Shown here: positions 1-9,738 of the stretch, one piece after another
Position numbering within the stretch: the stretch's first letter is position 1
Layout: the number at the start of each line of letters is the position of its first letter
NCBI GenBank assembly: GCA_026992355.1
Contig: JALXAE010000201.1
Span: forward strand, 1 to 50,324
Direction: 5' to 3'
Source of the DNA: Syntrophobacterales bacterium
GTDB taxonomy: Bacteria; Desulfobacterota; Syntrophobacteria; Syntrophobacterales; Thermodesulforhabdaceae
Length of the DNA stretch: 50,324 nucleotides
Notes under the pieces: generated by a model
What the model was told of the DNA's origin: nothing
Seen by the model: the letters and a program-made list of their open reading frames with translations, nothing else
Databases searched by the model: none
Made by a program: the position numbers and the translations under genes

Positions 1-369
1 AGGAAGGTCCATCTCCTCTATAGATGGAACTCTTGCGGGAAGCTGACGCATTACAACAGAAAAGTATCCCTGTTGAGAAAACACATTAACACGGAATCTG
101 GCTTTTCCAGGAATAGCGTAAGAAAGGTCGCATGACCCATGTTCAATAAGATTTCGCAAATTTCTCCTGTTATTCCCGATAATTGCCAATGCTATCATCT
201 CGGTATGGTAGGGCATCAACTCACGAATCCCCATCTCGAGGAGCGCTGGACGTAAAAGGCCATCAACCTCGGCCTGAGGAGGCTTTCCCACAGTAAAGTT
301 AATATCAGACAATGTGGGATACTCATCCAATATCTTTGACAACAAATAATCCAGGTGTTCTCTTTTCAT
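1..369 (-). CDS. PilT/PilU-type twitching motility ATPase, N-terminal part (runs off the left edge)
   Basis: Not in the ORF track because the stop is outside the window. The reverse complement from the ATG at 369 reads MKREHLDYLLSKILDEYPTLSDINFTVGKPPQAEVDGLLRPALLEMGIRELMPYHTEMIALAIIGNNRRNLRNLIEHGSCDLSYAIPGKARFRVNVFSQQGYFSVVMRQLPARVPSIEEMDLP, which matches the PilT N-terminal domain and parallels the next gene. Confidence 0.88.
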   Translation of the reverse strand, partial: MKREHLDYLLSKILDEYPTLSDINFTVGKPPQAEVDGLLRPALLEMGIRELMPYHTEMIALAIIGNNRRNLRNLIEHGSCDLSYAIPGKARFRVNVFSQQGYFSVVMRQLPARVPSIEEMDLP

Positions 370-384
370 ACTTTATCTCCAAAA

Positions 385-1467
385 CTATACTTCCGTAAAA
401 TCTACGGGTGGCTCGCTTAGAAAGGGCCTAAACATTTCTTTATTTGCACATTTCATGTAGGCTTCTTGAGCAGAGATTCTGCCCGCCTGTAGGTGCTCCA
501 TAATTGAATCATCAAGAGTCTGCATTCCGTATTTTCTTCCAGTCTGTATTGCAGAAAGCAGGTGTTGGGTCTTCTTCTCCCTGATCATGGCCCGCACGCC
601 GTGGGTGGCAACAAGAATCTCAAGAGCCGCAATTCTTCCCGGCCGGTCACTCCGTTTGAGAAGGGTTTGAGACACAACAGCTCTTAAAGCATCGGCCAGC
701 ATTTGACGAATCTGCTCCTGTTCATCCGTTGGAAAAACCTCAATAATTCTGTTAATTGTTTTTGAAGCATATTCCGTATGCAAGGTTGAAAACACCAAAT
801 GACCCGTAGCTGCCGCTTCAATAGCCAAACGCATAGTTTCAAGATCACGCATTTCGCCAACCAGAATTATGTCCGGGTCTTCACGCAGGGCGGCTCTAAG
901 AGCTGTAGCGAAGGATCGGGTATGAGTTCCCACTTCCCGATGATTAATAATACAATTTTTACTTTCATGAACAAACTCAATAGGGTCCTCAATCGTTATG
1001 ATATGATCTTTTCTATGCCTGTTGGCTTCATCTATTATTGCGGCCAAAGTTGTGGACTTACCACTACCGGTGGGACCCGTGACAAGTACTAAACCTCGAG
1101 GCAAAAGAGCCAGTCTTTTAAGCACTTTAGGCAGTCCAAGTTGATCTATTGTCTTAATTTCTGACGGAATTTCTCGAAAGATAGCCCCAATTCCCCTATT
1201 TTGCATAAAAAGATTAGCTCTGTATCTGCCAAGTCCCGGAATTTCATAGGCAAAATCCACATCTCCAGTTTCTTCAAATTCTTTTATCTTTTCTTCAGGA
1301 GTAATTTCGTACAACATGGCTCTGAGGTCATCATCATCCAGCTTTTTAAATTTTATCCGCTCCAAATCTCCATGAATTCTGAGTGCCGGTTGCTGACCTG
1401 ACACCATATGAAGATCAGACGCCTGATGTTTATGCATCAATTCAAAAAAAGCGTCTATCCGTGCCAT
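385..1467 (-). CDS. pilT: PilT family type IV pilus retraction ATPase
   Basis: Walker A GPTGSGKST, Asp box IITIEDPIEF, Walker B-like DIILVGEMRD, HLVFSTLHT His box; full-length 360 aa. Confidence 0.93.
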   Translation of the reverse strand: MARIDAFFELMHKHQASDLHMVSGQQPALRIHGDLERIKFKKLDDDDLRAMLYEITPEEKIKEFEETGDVDFAYEIPGLGRYRANLFMQNRGIGAIFREIPSEIKTIDQLGLPKVLKRLALLPRGLVLVTGPTGSGKSTTLAAIIDEANRHRKDHIITIEDPIEFVHESKNCIINHREVGTHTRSFATALRAALREDPDIILVGEMRDLETMRLAIEAAATGHLVFSTLHTEYASKTINRIIEVFPTDEQEQIRQMLADALRAVVSQTLLKRSDRPGRIAALEILVATHGVRAMIREKKTQHLLSAIQTGRKYGMQTLDDSIMEHLQAGRISAQEAYMKCANKEMFRPFLSEPPVDFTEV

Positions 1468-1491
1468 GTAATCTCCTCTTTAATTTGAGGG

Positions 1492-2178
1492 TTAATCGCT
1501 AAAGAAAAACTCTTCTTCCGGCAACTGAACACATGTCAGGTACCGCCCATATACAGCACCAGTATCTATGCCAATTTTATTTTCCATAACAAAAGGAGCA
1601 TTAAAGGGAGTGTGACCGAAGATCACCTTCTTTTCGAAATCACAGGAACTAAAAATAAACTCATGCCTTATCCATAGCAAATCATCTTCAGATTGCTGTT
1701 CTATTGGAACACCAGGCTTCAAACCTGCATGGACAAAAATATAATTGTCAGTTTCAAGGTATACCGCAAGATTTCGGAAAAAAGAAGAATGTTCTTCGGG
1801 AAGAAACACTTCATATTTACCGTCCATGCTTTCCAAAAAACCGTAACTTTCTATAGTGCTTCTTCCTCCATTCCAGAAGTACAATAGTGGATCCGCACCC
1901 TGGAGAAAATCCATAAACATCTTCTCATGATTTCCTTTTAAAAACACTATGTTTTTAGATTTCCTCGACAAATCCAGAAGAAAATCAACGACTTCTTTCG
2001 AATAAGGGCCTCTATCAATGTAATCCCCCAGAAAAACCAGTAAATCTCTTTCAAAATCTATAGGAATCCGCTCCAATATCCTTTCCAGTAGGTGAACCAT
2101 TCCGTGAATGTCTCCCACAGCAAAAATCCGTCTGAACTGGCTATCTTTTACAAATATGTGGCGTATCACAGCGACCAT
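1492..2178 (-). CDS. Serine/threonine phosphatase-like metallophosphoesterase
   Basis: GDIHG, GDYIDRGP, GNHE and FGHTPF motifs of PPP-type calcineurin-like phosphatases. Confidence 0.88.
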   Translation of the reverse strand: MVAVIRHIFVKDSQFRRIFAVGDIHGMVHLLERILERIPIDFERDLLVFLGDYIDRGPYSKEVVDFLLDLSRKSKNIVFLKGNHEKMFMDFLQGADPLLYFWNGGRSTIESYGFLESMDGKYEVFLPEEHSSFFRNLAVYLETDNYIFVHAGLKPGVPIEQQSEDDLLWIRHEFIFSSCDFEKKVIFGHTPFNAPFVMENKIGIDTGAVYGRYLTCVQLPEEEFFFSD

Positions 2179-3092
2179 ACAAAATAACTTCTTCTTTCAT
2201 CCAATCTCGTCAGTCCAATTTCCTTAGCATACGACAAAGCTGTAAGAAATTCCTTCTGAGTTATTCTACGGTCAATAAGAGAATCAGTATATGCTTCTCC
2301 GCATGGTCTGTATTGATCCATTATATTTACGTAAGTGTGAGGTGAAATCTCCGAAGCAATAAATCTCAGAATGTCTCGAGTTTCATCCAAACAATTCGGC
2401 ATTACAAGATGTCGCACCAGAAGACCCTTTAAAGCAATCCCATTTTTTATTACCAGGTCTCCAACCTGTCGATACATCTCCTTCAAGGCCTCTCTAACCC
2501 TGTCAGGGTAATCTGGAGCTTTGCACCACCTTTCAGAGCTTTCCTTGTTCCAGAATTTAAAATCTGGCATGTAAATATCGACAATACCGTCCAGAAGCTT
2601 CAGAGAAGACACCCTATCGTAGCCACTGGAATTATAAACTAAAGGTATATTTAAACCCTTTTCTATCGCATAAAACAAGCCTTCAAGAATCTGAGGAATT
2701 ACATGAGAGGGGGTAACAAAATTTATATTGTGACAGCCATTTTTCTGGAGCTCAATCATGATTTCAGCAAGCTGAACAGGGCTAACTTTGAAACCGCTGC
2801 TATAATGACTTATGTCATAATTCTGACAAAAAGAACACATTAAATTGCACCCGGAAAAGAAAATTGTGCCCGATCCGTTGCGCCCAACAAGAGGCAATTC
2901 TTCACCAAAATGTGGGCCATAACTTGCAACTACAGCTTCAGCACCAATAAGGCATAAACCTTTTTCTCCTTTTGTTCTGTCAACCTTGCACATCCTTGGG
3001 CAAAGAGAACATTTCTCAAGCCACCTCTTTGCCCGTTCAATTCTTTTAACCAGGACACCTTTTTCAAACGCTTTGATGTATGAAGGTTTCAT
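2166..3092 (-). CDS. Radical SAM protein (AmrS / PflA-related)
   Basis: CxxxCxxC in GCNLMCSFCQNYDISH plus an N-terminal Cys cluster CSLCPRMC; overlaps the downstream phosphatase gene by 13 nt. Confidence 0.87.
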   Translation of the reverse strand: MKPSYIKAFEKGVLVKRIERAKRWLEKCSLCPRMCKVDRTKGEKGLCLIGAEAVVASYGPHFGEELPLVGRNGSGTIFFSGCNLMCSFCQNYDISHYSSGFKVSPVQLAEIMIELQKNGCHNINFVTPSHVIPQILEGLFYAIEKGLNIPLVYNSSGYDRVSSLKLLDGIVDIYMPDFKFWNKESSERWCKAPDYPDRVREALKEMYRQVGDLVIKNGIALKGLLVRHLVMPNCLDETRDILRFIASEISPHTYVNIMDQYRPCGEAYTDSLIDRRITQKEFLTALSYAKEIGLTRLDERRSYFVWSL

Positions 3093-3094
3093 GG

Positions 3095-3727
3095 CTAACT
3101 CTTGTTCAATATGAGCACCTGTATTTTACCTTCTAACAACTTAGCAAATTCCTGAGCATCCTTTTCAGATCCTACAATAGAGCCATAATGCATCGGTATA
3201 GCTACCTTGGGCTTCATGGCAAGAGCTGCTTCTGCAGCTTCTTGAGCAGTCATTACATAGGTACCTGATACGGGCAAAAAGGCTACATCCGTTTTAATTT
3301 CCCTCATTTCGGGCATAAAATCCGAGTCTCCAGCGTGATAATATCTTACCCCTCCAACCTCAACCACAAAGGACAGCATACCAGCGCTTCTTGGATGGAA
3401 TTGTTTATTCGTGTTATAAGCAGGATAAACTTCTATCTTGACTTCATCTATTTCCAGCTTATCACCGGGTTTGACAACCTTTACATTCCCGCTAAGTTTG
3501 CTCGCCGAAGTTTTGTCGGTAACAATAACCGTATCGCCTTTCTGGATTTTTTTCACATCATCCGGCGAACAATGATCAAAATGTTCGTGAGAAATCAGGA
3601 TAATGTCCGCAGGTTTCAGCCCTTGAGGTAATTCGTAAGGATCAAAATAAATAATCTTACCATCCTCTATAGATATTGCGTCGTGCCCGTACCACTTTAC
3701 CTTAGCTCTTAATTCTTCTATGTTCAT
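3095..3727 (-). CDS. MBL-fold metal-dependent hydrolase (UPF0173-like)
   Basis: HEHFDH metal-binding motif, YHAGDSD, AIPMHYG. Confidence 0.87.
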   Translation of the reverse strand: MNIEELRAKVKWYGHDAISIEDGKIIYFDPYELPQGLKPADIILISHEHFDHCSPDDVKKIQKGDTVIVTDKTSASKLSGNVKVVKPGDKLEIDEVKIEVYPAYNTNKQFHPRSAGMLSFVVEVGGVRYYHAGDSDFMPEMREIKTDVAFLPVSGTYVMTAQEAAEAALAMKPKVAIPMHYGSIVGSEKDAQEFAKLLEGKIQVLILNKS

Positions 3728-3861
3728 GCTAACATCCTCCCTTATTTGCCCTTTACCTCAAAAATTAATACCTATACATATCGACATTGTATAAACTGAT
3801 AAAAATATAGGTTCCGATAAGTACTTTAAATTTATTTCATAAAAAGGAAAAATTCAAATAA

Positions 3862-6798
3862 ATGAAGCTCCAATATTTTCTGCAAGAGATTGAAAAGGAA
3901 AGCAGATACTGGAAAGTAGAAAGCGATTTTGAAATAGCAGGAAATCCTCCATCACTAACTAGCCCTTCCAGGTACATGTCTCACGAGGTGTTTAAAATTC
4001 TAAAGGAACAGAGAATCCATGGACTATATCTTCACCAATCAAAAGCGCTGAAAGCTATACAATCCGGATATCATGTGGTCGTTTCGACCCCAACAGCCAG
4101 TGGAAAATCTCTCATATATAACGTAGCAATCGCAGAAAAACTCCTAAAAAACAAAGAAGCCAGATCTCTTCTTATTTTCCCTATTAAGGCTTTGAGCAGG
4201 GATCAATACGAAAATGCCAGATCTTTTTTCCAATCCATTATAAACCCAGAGAACATCGCTGTTTATGATGGCGATACTGAAAAAAAAGAGAGAGAAAAAA
4301 TAAGGAAAAATATTCCAAATATTATCATCACAAACCCCGATATGCTCCATTACGGTTTTTTGCCGTACCACCAGAAATGGCAAAAACTCTGGGAAAATCT
4401 GAGCTTCATTGTAATTGATGAAATGCATACCTATCGAGGCGTGTTTGGCAGCCATGTAGCAATGATAGTTCGACGTCTAAAAAGGATTTGCAATTTTTAC
4501 GGCTCATCTCCTCAGTTTATCCTCCTGTCGGCAACCATAGGAAACCCAGAAGAATTGGCAGCCCAGATTTCAGGCATAAGTCAAAAGAAATTAGTTTTGA
4601 TAAACAATTCAAGTGCCCCAACCCCCAAAAAACACCTTCTATTTCTTAGAACTGACTATCCCTTATCATTGGTTGCAGCCTTCATCGCTGCTCGCTCCAT
4701 AAAAAATGGACTGAAGACTATTGTGTTTACCCGATCTCGCAGGATGACCGAACTTGTCTATATCACCCTCAAAAGCAAGTTTTCAAACCTTGAGCGATTT
4801 GTCAGCTCCTACCGCTCCGGACTTTTGCCATCCGACAGAAGAGAAATCGAACAATCCCTTGCATCCGGTAATCTGAAATGCGTTGTGGCTACCAGTGCAT
4901 TGGAGCTGGGTGTTGATATAGGAGACCTGGACGTATGCGTTCTGGTTGGTTATCCTGGCACATTAATGAACACCTGGCAGAGAGCAGGACGGGTTGGACG
5001 AAGTGGGCAGGAATCGGCAATAATTATGATTCCCCAACGGGACGCTCTAGACCAATACATAGTTTCCAACCCGGAGCATATCCTTAGCAGACATTATGAA
5101 ACGGCGGTAGCAAGTACAGACAACCTGGAAATCCTGAAATGCCACCTAGTATGCGCAGCGTCGGAACTACCTTTATCCAAACAAGAATTAGACGAAAATG
5201 AGGCATGGTTGAAAGCTACAAAAGAACTCATACAACACGGTGAATTGTGGGAAGATGAATCTTCATTGTTATTTTCTTCAACAGGGTATCCTCACCGAAA
5301 TGTGGACATACGTCAGGTTGGAAAATCCTATACAATTTTTCTAAAGCCAAAGGGAAAAGATGTCAAACCATACCCGCTGGGATCAATCGATGGTGTGAGG
5401 GTTTTTAAGGAATGCCACCCTGGCGCTATTTACCTACATCTTGGCGAGATGTACCAGGTTACGGAACTAGACTTGCTCAAAAGAAATGTAGTGGTAGCAC
5501 CCTTCAATGGTTCTTATTTCACAATGGCCTTTTCTGAAAAGCATACAGAGATACTTGAAATAGTGTCATCAAGACCAACGGGAAATTTCGTAATCAGGCT
5601 CGGTAGACTTCGCGTGACTGAACGGGTGCTGGGCTACGAAAAAAAATCCACAAAAGGCGCAGAAACACTCGATTATGTTGATCTTGAGCTTCCACCTCAG
5701 AGTTTTGAAACCGTGGGGCTATGGATTGAAATTGATGGATGGATTGAAAAACTAATCAAAGATCAGAAATTGCACTTTATGGGTGGAATTCATGCAATAG
5801 AACACGCGATTATAAGCATGTTTCCCCTGTTTTTGCTTTGCGATAGAAACGACCTTGGGGGAATCGCAATTCCCTTGCACCATCAGATTAGAAAGAGTGC
5901 CATCTTCATTTACGATGGGTATCCCGGAGGAGTTGGTCTGTCGGCAGAAGCCTTTCACATTTTTGAAAATATCCTGACTAAAGTTCAGGAGCTACTTCAT
6001 TCGTGCGATTGCATCGAAGGATGCCCTCAATGTATACATTCGCCAAAATGCGGTTCTGGAAACAAACCGCTGGATAAAGAAGCCGCAAAACTCATATCAA
6101 AAGCCTTACTGGATCCCCAAATGTTGGCAAAATTCGGGAGTTCATCAACACACACAAATCAACAGGCTGTGCCTATTTTATCATCAGAATTGACTGCTCA
6201 GGAAAGGGAACTCAAATTGGCTTTTCTGGATCTTGAAACTCAAAAATTGGCCGGTGAGGTTGGCGGATGGCAGAATAAACACCTGATGCGAGTTTCGGTA
6301 GCTGTAATTTATGACGAAACTGAAAAAGACTTTTTGGTTTTCAGAGAATCAGAAATCGGAAAACTGCTCGAGTGCCTGAAAAAGTATGATCTCATAGTGG
6401 GTTTCAACATAAAAAAATTCGACTACGCGGTCCTAGCCCCCTATTCCACAACCGATTTATCTGAATTACCTACCTTCGATATCCTGGAAGAAATATATCG
6501 GTCGACTGGTCGAAGAGTGAGTTTAGACAACCTTTCCATTGCAACGCTTGGGGAGGGTAAAATTGCAAACGGTGTTGAGGCTGTACGATGGTTCAGAAGT
6601 AATAACTGGAACAACCTTATCGAATATTGCAAAAAGGATGTAGAAATAACCAGAAAACTATTTTACTTTGCCATAGAAAAAAAATACTTGTTAGCAGTAA
6701 ATAAAGGTAAAAGAGTTGTGAAGATATCCACTCCCTGGGACCTAAACCTCATTCTAAAACCGGCGCCCTGTCCTACTAAAACCAAGTTTTCTTTGTAG
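3862..6798 (+). CDS. MrfA(YprA)-type DEAD/DEAH helicase with DUF1998-like Cys cluster and C-terminal RNase H-like (MrfB/YprB-like) exonuclease domain
   Basis: VSTPTASGKS Walker A, IDEMH, LLSATIGNP, QRAGRVGRSGQ helicase motifs; CDCIEGCPQCIHSPKC cluster; C-terminal LAFLDLETQ ... GFNIKKFDYAVL ... YCKKDVEITR fits a DEDD-type 3'-5' exonuclease. Confidence 0.9.
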   Translation: MKLQYFLQEIEKESRYWKVESDFEIAGNPPSLTSPSRYMSHEVFKILKEQRIHGLYLHQSKALKAIQSGYHVVVSTPTASGKSLIYNVAIAEKLLKNKEARSLLIFPIKALSRDQYENARSFFQSIINPENIAVYDGDTEKKEREKIRKNIPNIIITNPDMLHYGFLPYHQKWQKLWENLSFIVIDEMHTYRGVFGSHVAMIVRRLKRICNFYGSSPQFILLSATIGNPEELAAQISGISQKKLVLINNSSAPTPKKHLLFLRTDYPLSLVAAFIAARSIKNGLKTIVFTRSRRMTELVYITLKSKFSNLERFVSSYRSGLLPSDRREIEQSLASGNLKCVVATSALELGVDIGDLDVCVLVGYPGTLMNTWQRAGRVGRSGQESAIIMIPQRDALDQYIVSNPEHILSRHYETAVASTDNLEILKCHLVCAASELPLSKQELDENEAWLKATKELIQHGELWEDESSLLFSSTGYPHRNVDIRQVGKSYTIFLKPKGKDVKPYPLGSIDGVRVFKECHPGAIYLHLGEMYQVTELDLLKRNVVVAPFNGSYFTMAFSEKHTEILEIVSSRPTGNFVIRLGRLRVTERVLGYEKKSTKGAETLDYVDLELPPQSFETVGLWIEIDGWIEKLIKDQKLHFMGGIHAIEHAIISMFPLFLLCDRNDLGGIAIPLHHQIRKSAIFIYDGYPGGVGLSAEAFHIFENILTKVQELLHSCDCIEGCPQCIHSPKCGSGNKPLDKEAAKLISKALLDPQMLAKFGSSSTHTNQQAVPILSSELTAQERELKLAFLDLETQKLAGEVGGWQNKHLMRVSVAVIYDETEKDFLVFRESEIGKLLECLKKYDLIVGFNIKKFDYAVLAPYSTTDLSELPTFDILEEIYRSTGRRVSLDNLSIATLGEGKIANGVEAVRWFRSNNWNNLIEYCKKDVEITRKLFYFAIEKKYLLAVNKGKRVVKISTPWDLNLILKPAPCPTKTKFSL

Positions 6799-7962
6799 AA
6801 GGGATAGTTTTTTCTTTTTATTTTTTTGTAAGGGTCTAAACTTCAAATTATGAATAACATTGTTCACCCTTATAACCTTGCCCTGTTTGAAAATAACTTC
6901 AGAAAGTCCATAGTACCATCTGTTGCCAATTACCTTAGTGGGGGTGCCCTGGACAGCCAAAACCTCGTCCTGAGTCGAACCTATTGAAAAAAAACTATTT
7001 GACAGTTGTCTTGGAAAATTTCTGGGAACTAATTTTACCCTGAGACTTCCGGTAAAATCATCATACCCTACAACCCTGCCATTTTCGAAAAATACCCTAT
7101 CCAGACCATAATACCATGTAGATCTTACCACTCTAGAGGGCATACCCTGGACCAGTAATACCTCGTCCTGGCTTGAACCCAGCGTAAAGTATAAAGGAAC
7201 CTCGCCAGGAAGCCTCCGAGGAACAATTCTTATTTTCAACTTACCATCAAAGTTATCATATCCAACGACTCGACCATTTTCGAATGTTACCGAAGATAAA
7301 CCATAGTACCATTTCTTTCCCGAAACTTTATCTGGAGGACCTTGAACATTCAAAACTTCTTCCTTAGTTGAATACAAAGTAAAAAAGCTCCTACGCCAAA
7401 ATTCTCTCTTTCGGTCTCCTCGATTGGTCTTTTGAACCACCTGACCCTTTTCTTTTACTTCGTTTCGCTTGGGCTCAGTTGATATCGAACGACTGCCTGT
7501 TTTTTTCACGATTATGTATCTCATTATCTTGTTTCTGCCGGTAATAGTACGCAAAGATAAAATAGTGAGAATAACCAAAGAGACAATTCCAAGCCACAGC
7601 CACTTTTTATTCGTAACATCAACTTTGCCTGTTACATTTTTTGAAGATGAAGTAGATGCCTGTACAAAATCATCCGATGATGACTTTTCCTTTTGCCTGC
7701 TTCTGATAATTTCTCTTATTCTGACATGGTTTATAAGAGTCCTGTATGCTTTTGTTATTTCGTTAAATTTTTGTTCTGCCAGTTCTCTATCTTTATGAGA
7801 AGCATTCGGTCCTAGGCTATCAGGATGCCACTTTTTTGCGAGTTCCCTGTATGCCCGTTTAATATCCTGTGAATTTGCCTCACGCGACAGGTTTAAAACT
7901 TTATAATATTTTTCCAAGCCATCATTCATGTTCAAATCATGAATATCCCCAGAAATTATCAA
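6754..7962 (-). CDS. J-domain (DnaJ-like) protein with single TM segment and three tandem C-terminal repeats
   Basis: N-terminal YYKVLNLSREANSQDIKRAYRELAKKWHPDS with HPD; hydrophobic WLWLGIVSLVILTIL; three repeats of the form T(K/Q)(E/D)EVL-VQG-P-(K/R)V----WYYGL--V-F--G(R/K)V. Start may be the internal Met of MNDGLEKYYKVL. Confidence 0.85.
   Translation of the reverse strand: MIISGDIHDLNMNDGLEKYYKVLNLSREANSQDIKRAYRELAKKWHPDSLGPNASHKDRELAEQKFNEITKAYRTLINHVRIREIIRSRQKEKSSSDDFVQASTSSSKNVTGKVDVTNKKWLWLGIVSLVILTILSLRTITGRNKIMRYIIVKKTGSRSISTEPKRNEVKEKGQVVQKTNRGDRKREFWRRSFFTLYSTKEEVLNVQGPPDKVSGKKWYYGLSSVTFENGRVVGYDNFDGKLKIRIVPRRLPGEVPLYFTLGSSQDEVLLVQGMPSRVVRSTWYYGLDRVFFENGRVVGYDDFTGSLRVKLVPRNFPRQLSNSFFSIGSTQDEVLAVQGTPTKVIGNRWYYGLSEVIFKQGKVIRVNNVIHNLKFRPLQKNKKKKLSLLQRKLGFSRTGRRF
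6840..7390 (-). repeat. Three tandem ~57-59 aa protein repeats inside the J-domain protein
   Basis: STKEEVLNVQGPPDKVSGKKWYYGLSSVTFENGRVVGYDNF / SSQDEVLLVQGMPSRVVRSTWYYGLDRVFFENGRVVGYDDF / STQDEVLAVQGTPTKVIGNRWYYGLSEVIFKQGKVIRVNNV; boundaries approximate. Confidence 0.85.
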
Positions 7963-8048
7963 ACCTATTGTTCGAACAAAATTGTTTTGTTATTGTAGCA
8001 ACATAAGCAACAAATTGAAACTATTTTGGAAACTGCTGAGGAGTCAAA

Positions 8049-8921
8049 ATGGGAACGCCGAGTTTCGATAAAAACAAGTATGTCAACCGCATAATAGAAC
8101 AGGCAGAGAGCCTGCCCCCATTCCCAAATGTTGTTCAAAAGGTAATGCCCCTTCTACAAACAATGGCTCCTGCTAAGCAAATTGAACAGGTTATTCAATA
8201 TGATCCCGCCATAGCATCAAGGGTTATTGCCTTGAGTAGGTCTCCAATTTATGCAAGGAGACATTCCATTGGCTCTTTGCGTGATGCCATAATTGCCCTG
8301 GGACAAAAGGAACTAATTAAGGTTGTACTTGCAGCATGCAGTGCCAGGTATTTCAAAGGCTCTACCGAAGGTTACGACCTCAGAGAAGGAGAACTGTGGG
8401 AACACGCCGTCGGTGTTGCTATCATGACAGAAATTCTGGCCTCTTTTTTGAACAACAAAAATGTCTTTACTTTATATACGGCCGGCTTGTTACATGACAT
8501 TGGAAAAACCGTTTTGCATTTCCACGTCAAAGACCAGTTTGAAAACATCATAAAACTTGTTAAAGACAAAAACATGCATTTCCTGGATGCCGAAAGGGAA
8601 ATTCTGGGTATAGATCACCAGCAATTAGGGGGGCTTATTGCCAAAAAATGGAACTTTCCAGACGTTGTTGTAGCAGCTATTCGTTTTCATCACGAACCTA
8701 CCAAAGCCGCTATCAAGTTTCAGGAAATTGCAAAGATCGTTCACCTGGCAAATATTATGGTTGCTACAATGGGAATAGGTTGCGGGGTCGACGGACTAAC
8801 TCAGCCAGGTGAAGAAGCAATTTTCAAGGAAATGGGCATAACATCAAAAAAAATATCCGAATTACTGGCTGAATTTGGCGATAGGTTTAAAGCTATAAAA
8901 GATTTTCTGGAGATAAAATAA
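8049..8921 (+). CDS. HDOD domain protein
   Basis: LPPFPNVVQKVMPLL ... LHDIGKTVLH ... IDHQQLGGLIAKKWNFPDVVVAAIRFHHEP layout typical of HDOD signalling proteins. Confidence 0.88.
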   Translation: MGTPSFDKNKYVNRIIEQAESLPPFPNVVQKVMPLLQTMAPAKQIEQVIQYDPAIASRVIALSRSPIYARRHSIGSLRDAIIALGQKELIKVVLAACSARYFKGSTEGYDLREGELWEHAVGVAIMTEILASFLNNKNVFTLYTAGLLHDIGKTVLHFHVKDQFENIIKLVKDKNMHFLDAEREILGIDHQQLGGLIAKKWNFPDVVVAAIRFHHEPTKAAIKFQEIAKIVHLANIMVATMGIGCGVDGLTQPGEEAIFKEMGITSKKISELLAEFGDRFKAIKDFLEIK

Positions 8922-8933
8922 GGGGTTACAAAA

Positions 8934-9206
8934 TTGCTTGTTTTGAGTAGAAAAGTGGGGGAATCCATACGAATAGGGGATAATATAGAAGTAAAAATAA
9001 CAGAGATAACCCCCAACAGGGTTAAATTAGGAATAAAAAGTCCGAGGGATATTCCCATCTACAGAGAAGAATTATATGAAAAAATTAGAGAAGAAAACAA
9101 AAAGGCGGCTTTAATTCAGCAAGAAGACCTCATGAGTGCTCCTGTAATAATTGGAAAAAAAACACTTTTTTATGACAAACAAAAAATAGGAGGACTTGAC
9201 AAATGA
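8934..9206 (+). CDS. csrA: Carbon storage regulator CsrA (TTG start)
   Basis: [51 protein letters not shown] is canonical CsrA. Confidence 0.96.
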   Translation: MLVLSRKVGESIRIGDNIEVKITEITPNRVKLGIKSPRDIPIYREELYEKIREENKKAALIQQEDLMSAPVIIGKKTLFYDKQKIGGLDK

Positions 9207-9637
9207 AGATCGAGACAACCCGTTTTGGAACTATTGAGGTTGATGACAATCGTGTAATTGATTTTCCATGGGGTATTCCAGGATTTGAAAACATAAAAAA
9301 ATATGTTCTCATCGAATATAAAGATGGTCCATTTCAGTGGTTACAAGCCGTTGAAGAACCGTCTCTAGCATTTGTTGTTTGTCCTCCTGAAGTAATAGGC
9401 GTACAGTATAAGATACCTCAATCAACTCTAGAACCTCTGGAAGCAAACCAGGCTGATGATGTTATAATTTTGAATTTAATTTCCTTTGATAGAGAAAAAA
9501 ATATCATCCGATTTCATTTAAGAAGCCCTTTGGTTTTTCATGTTGAAAAACGGCGTGCTTATCAGTGGACAATGGATTCTGAAGAAGTAAAAAAATACAT
9601 CAACCTACCTGAGGGAATGGAATGGAAGGAAGCCTGA
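9203..9637 (+). CDS. fliW: Flagellar assembly factor FliW
   Basis: [34 protein letters not shown]...[20 protein letters not shown] overlap with csrA. Confidence 0.95.
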   Translation: MKIETTRFGTIEVDDNRVIDFPWGIPGFENIKKYVLIEYKDGPFQWLQAVEEPSLAFVVCPPEVIGVQYKIPQSTLEPLEANQADDVIILNLISFDREKNIIRFHLRSPLVFHVEKRRAYQWTMDSEEVKKYINLPEGMEWKEA

Positions 9638-9696
9638 TCTTTTTCAGGTTCTTAACTGCAAAAAGTCAACTTCCAAAGATCAAATTACGGAAAAAA

Positions 9697-9729
9697 TCCT
9701 GCAGCAATTGATAACTGCTGCAGGATTTT
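9697..9729. terminator. Bidirectional intrinsic terminator between convergent fliW and fliS
   Basis: Perfect 10-bp stem TCCTGCAGCA (9697-9706) / TGCTGCAGGA (9716-9725), T4 on the plus side and A-run (T-run on minus) on the other side. Confidence 0.87.
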
Positions 9730-9738
9730 AATCTCCCT

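Noticed and set aside
799-1092. Plus-strand 97-aa ORF (and many similar track ORFs, e.g. 4144-4455, 15204-15563, 37118-37567, 49092-49625)
   Set aside because: Lie antisense inside strongly supported genes with conserved motifs, show no domain logic or SD, and look like by-products of low GC/codon structure.
3785-3825. Sigma-28-like TAAACTGA...TCCGATAA upstream of the helicase gene
   Set aside because: Spacer is 13 nt and the -35 is a poor match; gene has no flagellar link.
7968-7979. Palindrome TTGTTCGAACAA between divergent J-protein and HDOD genes
   Set aside because: Short, AT-rich-flanked and without a second copy; could be an operator but cannot be supported from one sequence.
8917-8940. 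Sigma-54-like GGGGTTACAAAATTGCTTG before csrA
   Set aside because: GG/GC spacing fits but -24 matches only GG, and the -12 overlaps the TTG start codon, so transcription would start inside csrA.
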